The notes below the pieces were generated by a model. The model saw nothing but the letters and a program-made list of their open reading frames with translations, searched no databases and was not told the DNA's origin. A program made the translations under genes and the position numbers. From the NCBI GenBank assembly GCA_012032555.1, contig JAAUSR010000040.1:1-44406 (forward strand): a stretch of DNA of 44,406 bases. The letters are read 5' to 3'. Shown here piece after piece: positions 37,001-44,406 of this stretch (the stretch's first letter is position 1; each line of letters starts with the position of its first letter). The DNA comes from Thioploca sp. (GTDB lineage Bacteria > Pseudomonadota > Gammaproteobacteria > Beggiatoales > Beggiatoaceae).

Positions 37001-37782
37001 AAGTCCTCATTACCGTTATGCCTACCGGAGAAAATACCGAACCCATTACGGTTAATTATGAAACCATTGATGATACAGCGATAGCCTACCAAGACTATTT
37101 ACCTCGCCAAGGGCAATTAACTTGGTTAGCGGGTGAAAACGGGATAGCCAGTATCACGATACCGATTCTAGAAGACCGGTCAGTTGAAGCAGAAGAAAGT
37201 TTTATAGTTAAACTTTCTAATCCCAGTGCCAATGCTCAGTTAGGGACACTATCTCAATTTGAGGTACGCATTCAAGATGATAATGCCTTGCTAACAACTG
37301 CTCCATTATGGTTACCTAGCTTGGGTCAAGGTGTTACTTTTAATACTAACCCCGGTGTCAATTCTGAAGTAATTAATCCCGACGCTTTCACTTTTTGTTA
37401 TGAGCAATGCCCCCTTGCAACCACTTTTCGCGGTGGAATTTCGCTGAATGGGTTGAGTTATCATAATTCACTGAGCATACATTTTGATCAAATGGTTAAG
37501 ATAAAAGGTGAAATGGATATTGATCCGCAACATGTCAATCAAATGGCCGATATTTTAATAGTTGCCGGTTGGAAACCACTACCGATAGATGACGTTGAAA
37601 ATTATTTCCTACGCGATGATCAAGGCCAAATTCAACCCTGGGATTTAAATTTGGCTCATTTAGCTGCTGCTCAACACCAAGTGAAGTTAGCACCGACTCA
37701 ACCAGTAGAAATTTATAGTGGCTTATTAAGCCGTGGAAATCTCACCATTTTTTTGGTTACCGGCTTGAGGATGGTACGTTAA
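31096..37782 (+). CDS. Giant secreted multidomain protein: LamG, cadherin-like, caspase/C13-like protease, Calx-beta
   Basis: A 2228-residue exported protein. After a signal peptide (to about residue 30) come a LamG/concanavalin-like domain (about 36-235), a cadherin-like VCBS region (about 255-350), CSPG-like repeats (350-690) and two putative-Ig/cadherin modules (about 690-860). A legumain/caspase-like domain follows (about 985-1190) with dyad H1049 (MIDHSD) and C1098 (GSCYSG). Then come a fibronectin-like region (about 1350-1450), four Calx-beta domains (about 1574-1685, 1705-1815, 1832-1940, 1955-2065) and a C-terminal module. The last 15 or so residues are out of frame: one more T in the run at 37748-37754 gives FFGYRLEDGTLIFNGKQPIE and extends the gene to 37823. 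Likely surface-attached, calcium-binding. Confidence 0.88.
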   Translation: MFISKMITESRILFSGFIISLMLTYSISYANTPPIAGFGYTLGFEGNPKEWYVLTDEVSHLTLKKQVTIEVWFKTTDIENNQILVELENQINPNTWDSTIELAVENEGRVRASARSSKGWTNVISASSGPFVSDGLWHHAVGIVSKQAVSLYIDGQFIHSEKGMSKEESDLENDFFIRLGNDKTNERPFSGQIDEVRIWDMVRSEEEIKATRYKILPQNEPGLVAYFNFDEGTGEQVFDKINGWVGHLNKGQDLIFWGISDLDAFPIIIQEDTVFNGVLPAYDMDGDLLNYRLINNSSNGTIQLDTSGSFIYTPYSDVYGSDSFSYQVNDGQVDSNLAQVQIIIEAVNDAPYFLATDPPIVNENAGAQLIPHWIEFNPGASNESEQQVNSYFVTQISNSSLFAQEPTIDVNGNLYYTPAPNRSGTSTFQVTVKDSGNTDYGGNNLSSPQIFTIQVRPIATTPTVSPAVTQEDVQTIQELIIDSQGDLSVTHFKINHIIGGTLFQSNGITPIKDNEFITVAQGNLGLRFTPTPNQFGQASFAIQAATGHHDSELGGDIVQANITIQPVADNPTITPASTVEGTQTTQGLVISRHPADGEEVTHFKMTQITNGTLFHQDGVTPIHEGDFITFAQGQAGLKFTPASVADGYFQIQAAISDQDSGLGGSPITATIEVSPINEPPILNPIGNQIVSPDQLIDFKAIAIDPDVPAQNLTFSLVNAPVGAIIDSKTGQFIWTPTTNGVFEVTVVVTDDGINPNNLSDSETIMIKVTTAPVLEPIAEQVVPVEMTLAFTAKATYSGHESLLFSLIEAPAGASIDEKTGEFIWTPLQIGTFNIILRVTEPISHFSTEATIPITVIPIETRLDLNLDSVAIFQNGTLKVSGQLHLFPRHSIKEDLIIQLVVTEPAGQVITKTTTTAASGEYTFTDLPVFDQLGRYIFQTTFAGTNTVLASQSASQSLVVSALAGYAVLIQGRIADGSGMESYNKSLNRVYQHLKNRYWIDQNIDYFNYNLEQTGVDAIPTKADIATTLQQLPQRLNANPAPLYLIMIDHSDLAGHFYLDNGNGEKITPNELNTWLTQLEQTLTPPALAQPRIIIIGSCYSGSLLPVLSAPGRVIITSTAPGEESYKGPKEPDEIRSGEFFVEALFAHLSKGRLLKTAFELASASTEAFTRINDSAVVNPWFQDQAAQHPLLDDDGDKQGHHRLYNGADGGQVDNIYLGLGTKYDEYADHNPAEIWTVTPHLPLGTLETSANLFAIVNHPERVKEGQVIVDIRSPSLQLNTDGTEQTEQLEIQPLARTYLTLTEGNRFTGHFDQFTEVGQYEVFYSVRDKFTGELSPLHSSMVYKAKMGNQPPQPFKLYTPKNGQKTATTLILDWENTFDPEGDMVSYTLIMATDPTFHQEIYRQTQPISMAYINRETFIRDPFNPNKRGLRDGTTYFWKVQAIDKYGAMAESTIFSFQTNNTNAPPSLASIQIFSAINFISLENARLDFWQVDEFGHLVLDELGNPLPLEQPPGLYQDQGFYNLLLPYGRRRATIQVAGYRSQEIELNTESGLMTLNVAMTPIGGSLVNHGQLQFAVAQTTLAEASGEINLIVNRVGGDDGEISVSYDILTGETTIGRDYLLTPGKLIWSDKDSRSQKIPFTLLDDDQFEGNESFTLILHTPTGGASLGMNNPLVITIIDNEPIIDADFSKIPPQLPQTSSSAGTVQFLASTYYVNEGIGPVTAFTVTRNGGSHGAITIQYTITQEGTANIGLDYLGGMGILSWADGDNTPKAIDLTLIDDQLIEDPETIQLHLENLAGEATLGLYQSATLIIIDNEKMPEVTEPTHETAQLQFTSAIYWAQEEEKSLELSVTRTGSSQGEISVQYVATVNSTATVGEDYLGGSGTLSWSDGDEQAQTFTISLRDDDDADEEFIHIILFKPTGAAQLGIPSETILVIQDEDKETPLNQPPTASIQFIKPADFVKESSNEVLITVMPTGENTEPITVNYETIDDTAIAYQDYLPRQGQLTWLAGENGIASITIPILEDRSVEAEESFIVKLSNPSANAQLGTLSQFEVRIQDDNALLTTAPLWLPSLGQGVTFNTNPGVNSEVINPDAFTFCYEQCPLATTFRGGISLNGLSYHNSLSIHFDQMVKIKGEMDIDPQHVNQMADILIVAGWKPLPIDDVENYFLRDDQGQIQPWDLNLAHLAAAQHQVKLAPTQPVEIYSGLLSRGNLTIFLVTGLRMVR

Positions 37783-37824
37783 TTTTTAATGGCAAACAAC
37801 CGATTGAGATTCAAGTACAGTAGC

Positions 37825-38811
37825 TTAACTGCTTGACGATACTAATTTATGACAGATCTCGTTTAAATTATTACTTTCATTGAAGATAATTTGCTCAGCT
37901 AATTTTTCTAAATTCCTAATATTTTTTGGCTTAACATTATCTAGTTTTTGGATTTCTGGATCATGAGGTAAATCAATTTGTAACCGATAATAAGCACTGC
38001 CCTCGCGTGCGGAAAAAATTTCTTTGAGTTGATAATTAACCGTTTCACTATTCCCATTCATCATGAGATAAATGAGGGGACGAACCCATTGAATTAACCC
38101 CCAATTAATGGCATTTTCATAGGTAATTTCTATTGTTCTGGCTCCAGTTCCCAATGAAACCATTAATATATTGGCTTGCGAATGAGAGTTCATGGCTTCA
38201 GCGAAAGCACACATAGCGGGATTATTAGCAAAAATACCCCCATCAAGCAACGAATAGTAATATTCATCTCGAGTCGTTGTAAGTTTAAAGGGTTCAAAAT
38301 AAGTCGGTGCGGCTGAAGTCGCTCGAGCAATCCATTTCATTTTAAAATTTCGGCGTGGATTGATCTTAGCTTGTCTGCTTTTGAAAAAGAAGGGTTGCCG
38401 CATTTGTTCAAAATCATAACTGGTAATTAAAAGATCCGTTAATGCTGATTTTAATTCGCTTTCCCCAAAATATTCTTCTAGCGTAGCTTCAATTCCTTGA
38501 GAAGAATATTTTTCATCGATTACACCTAACAAACTTTTAAAATTTCGCCGGAAAATCAAATGGCCTCTTTCTTGATATAATTTGCTAATTTCTTCAGCAG
38601 AATATTTAGCTTTGCCAGTGTTCTCATCGGGTACGGTAAGACCTAATGCCAATATACCCCCGGTTGAAGTACCCGCAATGAGATCGAATAGCTCACTAAT
38701 AGCTTTTCCAGTTCGTTTCTCGATTTCAACTAAAATTAATCCGGCAATGAGGCCACGAATACCGCCACCATCAATAGACAAAATTTTATAAAACTGGTTC
38801 TTATCTGACAT
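37825..38811 (-). CDS. Patatin-like phospholipase
   Basis: A 328-residue cytosolic acyl hydrolase with the Ser-Asp dyad. The oxyanion loop DGGGIRG is at residues 14-20, the nucleophile elbow GTSTG has S49, and the catalytic aspartate is in LLDGGIFANNP near residue 190. It resembles CapV-type patatins in size and motifs, but no cGAS-like cyclase or other CBASS gene adjoins, so a defence role is not supported. It is convergent with the giant gene, with 1 bp between that gene's probable true end (37823) and this stop. Lipid substrate unknown. Confidence 0.92.
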   Translation of the reverse strand: MSDKNQFYKILSIDGGGIRGLIAGLILVEIEKRTGKAISELFDLIAGTSTGGILALGLTVPDENTGKAKYSAEEISKLYQERGHLIFRRNFKSLLGVIDEKYSSQGIEATLEEYFGESELKSALTDLLITSYDFEQMRQPFFFKSRQAKINPRRNFKMKWIARATSAAPTYFEPFKLTTTRDEYYYSLLDGGIFANNPAMCAFAEAMNSHSQANILMVSLGTGARTIEITYENAINWGLIQWVRPLIYLMMNGNSETVNYQLKEIFSAREGSAYYRLQIDLPHDPEIQKLDNVKPKNIRNLEKLAEQIIFNESNNLNEICHKLVSSSS

Positions 38812-38981
38812 AAAGTTAAAATCCCTTGGTTGGTTAATTGAATGCTTTATAATGGTTGCCCATTAACGTGAGAGAGAGTCTATTTAGGATTATTTTTCAG
38901 CACTTAACGGAGTGGAAAATGAATTAATTGAAACGTGCTATAATTATAATTAGTTATCACCATTTTTTTGAGGAAAACCGA

Positions 38982-39497
38982 ATGAAAAATACTTGTTTTA
39001 TCCTGTTGAGTATGGTCTTCGCAAATTTAGCTTATAGTTATAACAATGCAATAAGTTACTTGACACCCATGCCGATGCCCCCTCAGTACAATAACCTTGA
39101 ACAATATCAACAAGCACTTCAAATTTGGGAAAAGGTGAATAAAGCCATTGTGATACGCAATGGTTCTGTTCAGCTACCACCCATGCCAATGCCCACACAA
39201 TACAAAAATTTGGACCAATATCAACAGGCACTCCAAGTATGGCAAAATGTCGCTCATTCCCAAACGGGAGAGTTAAAAGCCGATCAGACTACTTGGATTC
39301 CGCCCATGCCTAAACCAACTCAATATTCCAATTTAGATCAATACCAACAAGCGCTGCAAATCTGGGTACAGGTTTACCAGCCAATGGTAGCACGAAATCC
39401 TAATATTCAACCACCATCAATGCCTATGCCAACTCAATATGAAAATTTAGAACACTACCAAATGGCTTTACAAGCATGGGAAGAAATATTCAAATAG
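38982..39497 (+). CDS. Secreted protein with four PMPMPTQYxNLxQYQQALQxW repeats
   Basis: A 171-residue protein made almost entirely of four repeats after a signal peptide (hydrophobic CFILLSMVFANLAYS, cleavage about residue 19). Each repeat has a proline-rich part (PMPMPTQY) and an amphipathic helix (NLDQYQQALQVW). Spacing between successive repeats is 114, 123 and 114 bp, all whole codons. The frame begins at 38928, but ATG 38982 with GAGGAAAA upstream is preferred. No family was recognised. It is a candidate for binding a periplasmic or cell-wall partner. Confidence 0.8.
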   Translation: MKNTCFILLSMVFANLAYSYNNAISYLTPMPMPPQYNNLEQYQQALQIWEKVNKAIVIRNGSVQLPPMPMPTQYKNLDQYQQALQVWQNVAHSQTGELKADQTTWIPPMPKPTQYSNLDQYQQALQIWVQVYQPMVARNPNIQPPSMPMPTQYENLEHYQMALQAWEEIFK

Positions 39498-39516
39498 AAT
39501 AACTCTGTTTCATCAA

Positions 39517-40368
39517 TTATTTGCGGTTATAGCCTTTAATTTCCGGAAAATATTTAGCCATTAACTCATTACAATGCAAATTTGCTTTTGCTTCTACAAA
39601 ATCTCTGTCTATTTGAGAAAGGAGATGAAGTTTTTTGTCGGTCTTATTGCCATGAATATGAGTTGGGAGGCTATGGGGTTCTATTCCTAGAAAGCTTTCA
39701 ATTTGGAGAATACTTTGGTTAATTTCCCGGGTTTTTACTACTAATAATTTATCTGCCGGAACCGTCGTAAAAATTTTAGTGTGGCGCTTGGTCCACCAGG
39801 AGAAATAACTATCCAAAGGATATATGCCGTGGTCAGCTAAAACTTGCTCTTCTTTGGCATAGTTTATTACTTTACCCGTTTGATGAATAAATTGACTTAA
39901 AGCTTTGTGAGGACGCCTGGTCCAACGATGATACCCAGAAGCGTGAGCAAAACGATGGTTTATCTGTGAATCTAACCAAGAATAACAATCCCTCATGGTC
40001 AAAATAAATTTCGCCTCATTAAATTCTTTAACTAAAACATCCAGCAAAAAATAGTTCAAATGAGAGGAATCCATTTCTAAACTGAGGCGTCTATCCCGAT
40101 GTTTGACATATTGAGTGAATTGATTTGCATCGATTTTACCCTGACCAAAAGCTAGAATCTTCTTAATAAGAAATCGACTTTCGGCTTCATGTGCAGATCG
40201 ATAGTGATGGCTAAAAATAATGTGCATAGATATCGTGCCCGTTTTGGGCAAACCAATACAGTAAGCTTTGAATCTTAACGGTCGTTGTAGAAAAAGCTTT
40301 GAAGGAAGACGTTCACAAAGAGGAGTAGCCCAATAATGTGTTTTATGAATAACTTGTTCAAATTTCAT
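39517..40368 (-). CDS. Sulfotransferase family protein
   Basis: A 283-residue PAPS-type sulfotransferase. The phosphosulfate loop is CIGLPKTGTISMHIIFSHHY (about residues 37-56), and KFILTMRDCYSWLDSQINHR (about 118-137) carries the 3'-phosphate-binding arginine and serine. The C-terminal LLVVKTREIN is also family-like. The frame reaches a TTG at 40440, but the ATG at 40368 is the better start. Different from the sulfotransferase at 8017-8829. Acceptor unknown. It is convergent with the repeat-protein gene, 19 bp away. Confidence 0.85.
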   Translation of the reverse strand: MKFEQVIHKTHYWATPLCERLPSKLFLQRPLRFKAYCIGLPKTGTISMHIIFSHHYRSAHEAESRFLIKKILAFGQGKIDANQFTQYVKHRDRRLSLEMDSSHLNYFLLDVLVKEFNEAKFILTMRDCYSWLDSQINHRFAHASGYHRWTRRPHKALSQFIHQTGKVINYAKEEQVLADHGIYPLDSYFSWWTKRHTKIFTTVPADKLLVVKTREINQSILQIESFLGIEPHSLPTHIHGNKTDKKLHLLSQIDRDFVEAKANLHCNELMAKYFPEIKGYNRK

Positions 40369-40610
40369 AATGTGGTCCGTTTGGGTACTAATTTGTTGAG
40401 TTAATGTGTGAGAGAATCTACCATTTTTTAAAATTAACAAAAGGAGCCAACAAGTGTTCGATCAAACCCGTTTTCAAGAGTAAGGTGACGAGATATGAAC
40501 TAACTAGATAATAGTATAAGCAGGCCGTTAGAAGATTTGTAGGTATTTACCTTTTGAATCTCTACTCGGTATGATGACAATTCATCAAAACAATAATTTT
40601 TGTTTAAATT

Positions 40611-41405
40611 ATGAAATGCTATTTAGACTTAATGCAAGACATTTTAGATAATGGTGTGGTCAAGGCTGATCGAACCAGAACCGGTACCTTATCGGTATTT
40701 GGACGACAACTGCGATTTGACTTATCAGCCGGGTTTCCGTTGTTAACCACTAAGAGATTGCATGTTCGTAGTATTATTTATGAACTACTCTGGTTTTTGA
40801 AAGGCGAAACCAACATCAAATTCTTGGTGGAACATCATGTCCATATTTGGGATGCCTGGGCAAATGAACAAGGGGAATTAGGGCCAATTTACGGTTATCA
40901 ATGGCGATCTTGGCCCACTCGAAGTGGTCAATCGATTGATCAACTCAGTGAGATCATTACTCAAATTAATCATAATCCTGATTCCCGGCGATTAATTGTT
41001 TCTGCTTGGAATGTGGAAGATATCGATAAAATGGCTTTGCCACCTTGTCATTTATTATTTCAATTTTATGTTGCTCAAGGTCGATTATCTTGCTTAGTAA
41101 TTCAGCGTTCGGCAGATTTATTTATTGGTGTACCCTTTAACATAGCCAGTTATGCGTTATTAACGCATCTAATTGCTCAACAATGTCAATTAGCCGTTGG
41201 TGAATTGGTATGGACCGGTGGTGATGTACACATTTATTTGAATCATTTAGAATCCGTTAAACTGCAATTGACTAGAACGCCTTACCCTTTACCGAGTTTG
41301 ATCATTAAACGTCAACCGAATTCATTGTTTGATTATCAATTTGCAGATTTTGAAATTGTTAATTATCGGGCACATCAACATATTAAAGCCACCGTAGCAG
41401 TTTAA
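40611..41405 (+). CDS. thyA: Thymidylate synthase
   Basis: Makes dTMP from dUMP with methylenetetrahydrofolate. The catalytic cysteine is C146 in [13 protein letters not shown]. Other family motifs are [40 protein letters not shown] and [19 protein letters not shown]. The 264-residue length is that of E. coli ThyA. Its usual neighbours lgt and folA are absent; a DNA methyltransferase gene starts only 4 bp downstream, which suggests co-translation. Confidence 0.97.
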   Translation: MKCYLDLMQDILDNGVVKADRTRTGTLSVFGRQLRFDLSAGFPLLTTKRLHVRSIIYELLWFLKGETNIKFLVEHHVHIWDAWANEQGELGPIYGYQWRSWPTRSGQSIDQLSEIITQINHNPDSRRLIVSAWNVEDIDKMALPPCHLLFQFYVAQGRLSCLVIQRSADLFIGVPFNIASYALLTHLIAQQCQLAVGELVWTGGDVHIYLNHLESVKLQLTRTPYPLPSLIIKRQPNSLFDYQFADFEIVNYRAHQHIKATVAV

Positions 41406-41409
41406 TTGA

Positions 41410-44280
41410 ATGAAATACTCAACGCCTCACTTACCGATAGCCGCTGAACCCACCTCGCCGGTAAAATGTTTAGGTCTTATTTTTGAAAATGACCAATTGC
41501 GGCGTGCTTATTTTGTAGAAAAACTCAGAGACCAGTTAACTAATCCGGAATTTAGAAATCAAGTCGGTTTTCCGCAAGCAACCTCGGAAGCCATTTTGGC
41601 CTTATCTGACCCACCTTATTATACCGCTTGCCCCAATCCGTGGTTAGCTGATTTTCTCAATGAAGAACCCGCTACACCAGTAGCAAATTACCATCGTGAA
41701 CCCTTTACCGCTGATGTGCGTGAAGGTAAAAATGATCCGATTTATAACGCCCATTCTTACCATACCAAAGTGCCTCATAAAGCTATTATGCGTTATATTT
41801 TACACTACACCCAACCTGGTGATGTGGTGTTGGATGGTTTTTGTGGGACTGGGATGACCGGCGTAGCTGCCCAACTCTGTGGTGATAGGAGAGCCGTTGA
41901 GGAATTAGGTTATCGGGTTTTAACGGATGGAACCATTGAATCGGTGCAAGCAGATCCCGTGGGTAATCGAATTTGGCAACCGTATTCTCGTTTAGGAACA
42001 CGACGAGTTATTTTAAATGATCTCTCCCCGGCAGCAACTTTTATTGCTTACAACTACAATACTCCATTGAATAGCATTCAATTTGAACAGGAAGCCAAGC
42101 GGTTATTACAAATAGTCGAAACTGAATGTGGCTGGATGTATCAAACTTTACATGCTTGTACGCAAGAAATTTCGGCACACACTGAGGAAATCCAAGCGGT
42201 AGTTTTAGGTGAGCAAGCTTGTCCCGCCTGGATCCAGTTGGGACGAGTTCACTATACTTTATGGTCCGATGTATTTAGTTGTCCCGAATGTACTGGTGAA
42301 CTGATATTTTGGCAAGTCGCCGTTGATCAAACCATCGGGCAAATTAAAACGACCTTTTCTTGTCCTCATTGTGACGCCTTATTAAATAAGCCTCGTTTAG
42401 AACGTGTTTGGTTAACTCAATTTGATAAAGCCCTTCAACAAACACTAAAGCAAGCGAAACAAATCCCCGTTCTCATCTATTATTCAGTAGGCAATACCCG
42501 CTTTCAAAAAACCCCAGATATTTTTGACTTGGCTTTACTAGACAAAATCGCGCAAACTGAAACGACTTATTGGTTTCCAACCGCGCCATTACCAAGTGGG
42601 TACAATACTCGTCAACCAATGGAATCGCATGGGATTACCCATTTACATCATTTTTATACACCGCGTAATTTGCAAACCTTAGCTTGTTTTCATGATAAAG
42701 TTAAACGATATCCACGTGCTTTATTTATTTTAAGCGGGATTGTTAATCGTTCCACCAAAATGAATCGAATTCATTTAAAATATTTTTGTCTCGGTGGTGG
42801 TGGTTGGAATGCGGGTTATTTAAAGGGAACTTTATATGTTTCATCCCTACCCATCGAAACCTCGATTATTGAACAAATTGAAGATCGTATTAAAAGTATC
42901 AAAAATGCCTTTAGTGGTTTAAGCCGGTATTCTCAGCAAGTCATCATCTCAGCATCCTCTGCTCATGCTATTAATATTGCAGATAATTCCATTGATTATA
43001 TTTTTTTAGATCCACCCTTTGGTTCTAATTTGATGTACTCAGAATTGAATTTCTTATGGGAAGGTTGGTTACAAGTATTCACGCACAATTCAATGGAGGC
43101 CATTGTAAATAAAGCGCAAGGTAAAGATTTAAACGATTACCGGCGTTTAATGGCGGCTTGTTTTCAAGAAGCTTTTCGTGTTCTCAAGCCGGGAAGATGG
43201 ATAACTATTGAATTTTCTAATACTCAAGCTAAAGTTTGGAATGTCTTACAATCAGCTTTGCAACAGGTTGGTTTTATTATTGCCAATGTGTCCGCCTTAG
43301 ACAAAAAACAAGGTAGTTTTAAAGCCGTTACTACCACCACCGCCGTGAGACAAGATCTGATTATCTCCGCTTACAAACCCGATAACCAATTAGCCGCAAT
43401 CGCGACAACAGCAGCACAGCTAGAAACCGGTGTGTGGGAATTTGTCCGTCATCATTTAAAACAAGTGAGCCTAACTAAAATCAAAGACGGTACTCTCGAA
43501 TTTATTACCGAACGTGATCCGCGTATTCTTTATGATCGCACCGTGGCTTATTTAATGAATCAGGGTTATTCCATCCCTTTTTCCAGTCAAACTTTTCAAA
43601 TCCAATTACGTGAACATTTTTTGGAAAGTGATGGCATGATATTTTTACCAGAACAATTTGAAAGCTACCAGCAAAAGAAACAACAAGTTAAACAACATTC
43701 GCAATTAGAATTATTTGTGTGTGATGAACGCAGTGCTATTAATTGGTTACAACATTTCCTCACCCAACAGCCAGCGACTTACCAAGAAATTCATCCGCAA
43801 TTTACTCAATTATTAGGCGCTGGCTGGAAAAAACACGAACCGGTTCTGGAATTGGAAACCTTATTAGAAATTAATTTTTTAAAATACGATGGTCATGGTC
43901 CAGTCCCAGAACCAATTCAACATTATTTATCCAACCAATTTGAAGCCTGTCGTCATTTAGCTCCAGATAATCCGAATTTACAACAAACAGCTACTGAACG
44001 TTGGTATGTTCCCGATCCGCAAAAAAATCACGATTTAGAAAAAATCCGTGAAAATCACCTACTGCGTGAATTTAAACACTATTGTCAACCTAGCGTTAAA
44101 AAATTAAAACTATTTCGCCTAGAAGTGCTACGAGCCGGTTTCAAAATGGCTTGGGTACAAAAAGATTACCAAACTATTATAGCCGTAGCGAAGAAAATTC
44201 CAGAGCCGATTTTGTACGAAGATGAGCAACTATTGCAGTTTTACGATCTCGCCATAACTAGAACGAAAAAACAGAGTTAA
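41410..44280 (+). CDS. Large Zn-ribbon DNA methyltransferase (N6-adenine/N4-cytosine type, COG1743-like)
   Basis: A 956-residue amino-methyltransferase. It has SDPPYYTACPNPWL near residue 66 (a DPPY motif IV), then the SAM motif I VVLDGFCGTGMTG near 137, then a zinc ribbon with two CxxC pairs (SCPECTG and SCPHCDA, about 290-320), and a second DPPF motif (FLDPPFGSNLMYSE, about 532). The order motif IV before motif I is that of beta-class enzymes. The family is often part of restriction or other defence modules. No nuclease is visible before the window ends. The C-terminal 300 residues are unassigned and may be target recognition. Confidence 0.8.
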   Translation: MKYSTPHLPIAAEPTSPVKCLGLIFENDQLRRAYFVEKLRDQLTNPEFRNQVGFPQATSEAILALSDPPYYTACPNPWLADFLNEEPATPVANYHREPFTADVREGKNDPIYNAHSYHTKVPHKAIMRYILHYTQPGDVVLDGFCGTGMTGVAAQLCGDRRAVEELGYRVLTDGTIESVQADPVGNRIWQPYSRLGTRRVILNDLSPAATFIAYNYNTPLNSIQFEQEAKRLLQIVETECGWMYQTLHACTQEISAHTEEIQAVVLGEQACPAWIQLGRVHYTLWSDVFSCPECTGELIFWQVAVDQTIGQIKTTFSCPHCDALLNKPRLERVWLTQFDKALQQTLKQAKQIPVLIYYSVGNTRFQKTPDIFDLALLDKIAQTETTYWFPTAPLPSGYNTRQPMESHGITHLHHFYTPRNLQTLACFHDKVKRYPRALFILSGIVNRSTKMNRIHLKYFCLGGGGWNAGYLKGTLYVSSLPIETSIIEQIEDRIKSIKNAFSGLSRYSQQVIISASSAHAINIADNSIDYIFLDPPFGSNLMYSELNFLWEGWLQVFTHNSMEAIVNKAQGKDLNDYRRLMAACFQEAFRVLKPGRWITIEFSNTQAKVWNVLQSALQQVGFIIANVSALDKKQGSFKAVTTTTAVRQDLIISAYKPDNQLAAIATTAAQLETGVWEFVRHHLKQVSLTKIKDGTLEFITERDPRILYDRTVAYLMNQGYSIPFSSQTFQIQLREHFLESDGMIFLPEQFESYQQKKQQVKQHSQLELFVCDERSAINWLQHFLTQQPATYQEIHPQFTQLLGAGWKKHEPVLELETLLEINFLKYDGHGPVPEPIQHYLSNQFEACRHLAPDNPNLQQTATERWYVPDPQKNHDLEKIRENHLLREFKHYCQPSVKKLKLFRLEVLRAGFKMAWVQKDYQTIIAVAKKIPEPILYEDEQLLQFYDLAITRTKKQS

Positions 44281-44289
44281 AAAACTCCC

Positions 44290-44318
44290 GGGACGTTAAT
44301 ACTTAATGCTTACGTCCC
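44290..44318 (+). terminator. Possible terminator hairpin after methyltransferase gene
   Basis: A 7-bp stem GGGACGT/ACGTCCC with a 15-base loop 9 bp after the stop, followed by TCAATTTAATTT. The loop is long and the T-tract is imperfect. It would argue against co-transcribed genes beyond the window. Confidence 0.4.
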
Positions 44319-44354
44319 TCAATTTAATTTAACTATCATGGTTAGTTATTAATT

Positions 44355-44406
44355 ACAGGACTTACGCAAGAACCATGTTACAGTAGGATTCTTTAACTGC
44401 TGTATC
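44355..44406 (+). mobile_element. Possible insertion-sequence end
   Basis: ACAGGACTTACGCAAGAA resembles the terminal inverted repeat of several bacterial insertion sequences (GGACTTACGCA-type). Only the first 50 bases are in the window, so no transposase can be seen. Confidence 0.3.

Noticed and set aside
37825-38811. Patatin as a CBASS (CapV) effector
   Set aside because: No nucleotidyltransferase, ubiquitin-like or other CBASS gene is adjacent, so the defence interpretation is unsupported.
38928-38981. Upstream extension of the QALQxW repeat gene
   Set aside because: The ATG at 38982 has a ribosome-binding site and begins a proper signal peptide; the extension does not.

Overview
The window looks like a chromosomal segment of an AT-rich gammaproteobacterium, most plausibly a giant or filamentous sulfur bacterium of the Beggiatoaceae (Beggiatoa, Thioploca, Thiomargarita). 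This is inference from several signs: dnaX-ybaB, nudJ-mnmA-hflD and a yafS-like methyltransferase before rnhA are gammaproteobacterial arrangements; the tmRNA tag ends in YALAA; very large cadherin-like, Calx-beta and caspase-like proteins, an H+-pyrophosphatase, dispersed palindromic repeats and a group I intron all fit that family. No 16S gene is present to prove it.

Layout. 1-480: dispersed repeats. 481-3750 (minus): dnaX, ybaB, a class I methyltransferase and rnhA. 4190-10858 (plus): a fused transporter-HEAT-cNMP membrane protein, a sulfotransferase, an MBL-fold hydrolase and ygfZ. 11360-15791 (plus): a signalling cassette of a CHASE2-TPR-Ser/Thr kinase and two tandem PP2C phosphatases. 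15815-17949 (minus): lolA, a V4R-like protein and its small coupled partner. 17950-18960: repeats and two very small genes. 18961-20192 (minus): gspL split into two overlapping frames. 20330-22477: nudJ-like and mnmA, convergent with hflD. 22534-23330 (minus): a tmRNA gene interrupted in its T-loop by a 262-nt group I intron. 23594-23881: a short encapsulated-ferritin-like gene with no encapsulin beside it. 24084-27218 (minus): wecB, a WecG/TagA-type transferase and an unknown helical protein. 27497-29572 (minus): a K+-independent H+-pyrophosphatase. 30160-37823 (plus): a glycine-zipper lipoprotein and a giant secreted multidomain protein whose last codons are frameshifted. 37825-40368: a patatin, a small secreted repeat protein and a second sulfotransferase. 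40611-44280 (plus): thyA tightly followed by a large Zn-ribbon DNA methyltransferase. The window ends in a hairpin and an IS-end-like sequence.

The best-supported unusual element is the ssrA gene. Removing 22619-22880 restores a perfect T-arm (GCGGG TTCGATT CCCGC) and a mature tmRNA of 355 nt. The removed segment carries identifiable P1, P3, P7, P8 and P9 pairings, a U.G at the 5' splice site and a terminal G. Other points worth checking are the orphan encapsulated ferritin without a cargo peptide, split gspL, the T-run frameshift in the giant protein, the four-repeat QALQxW protein and the V4R-like gene pair.
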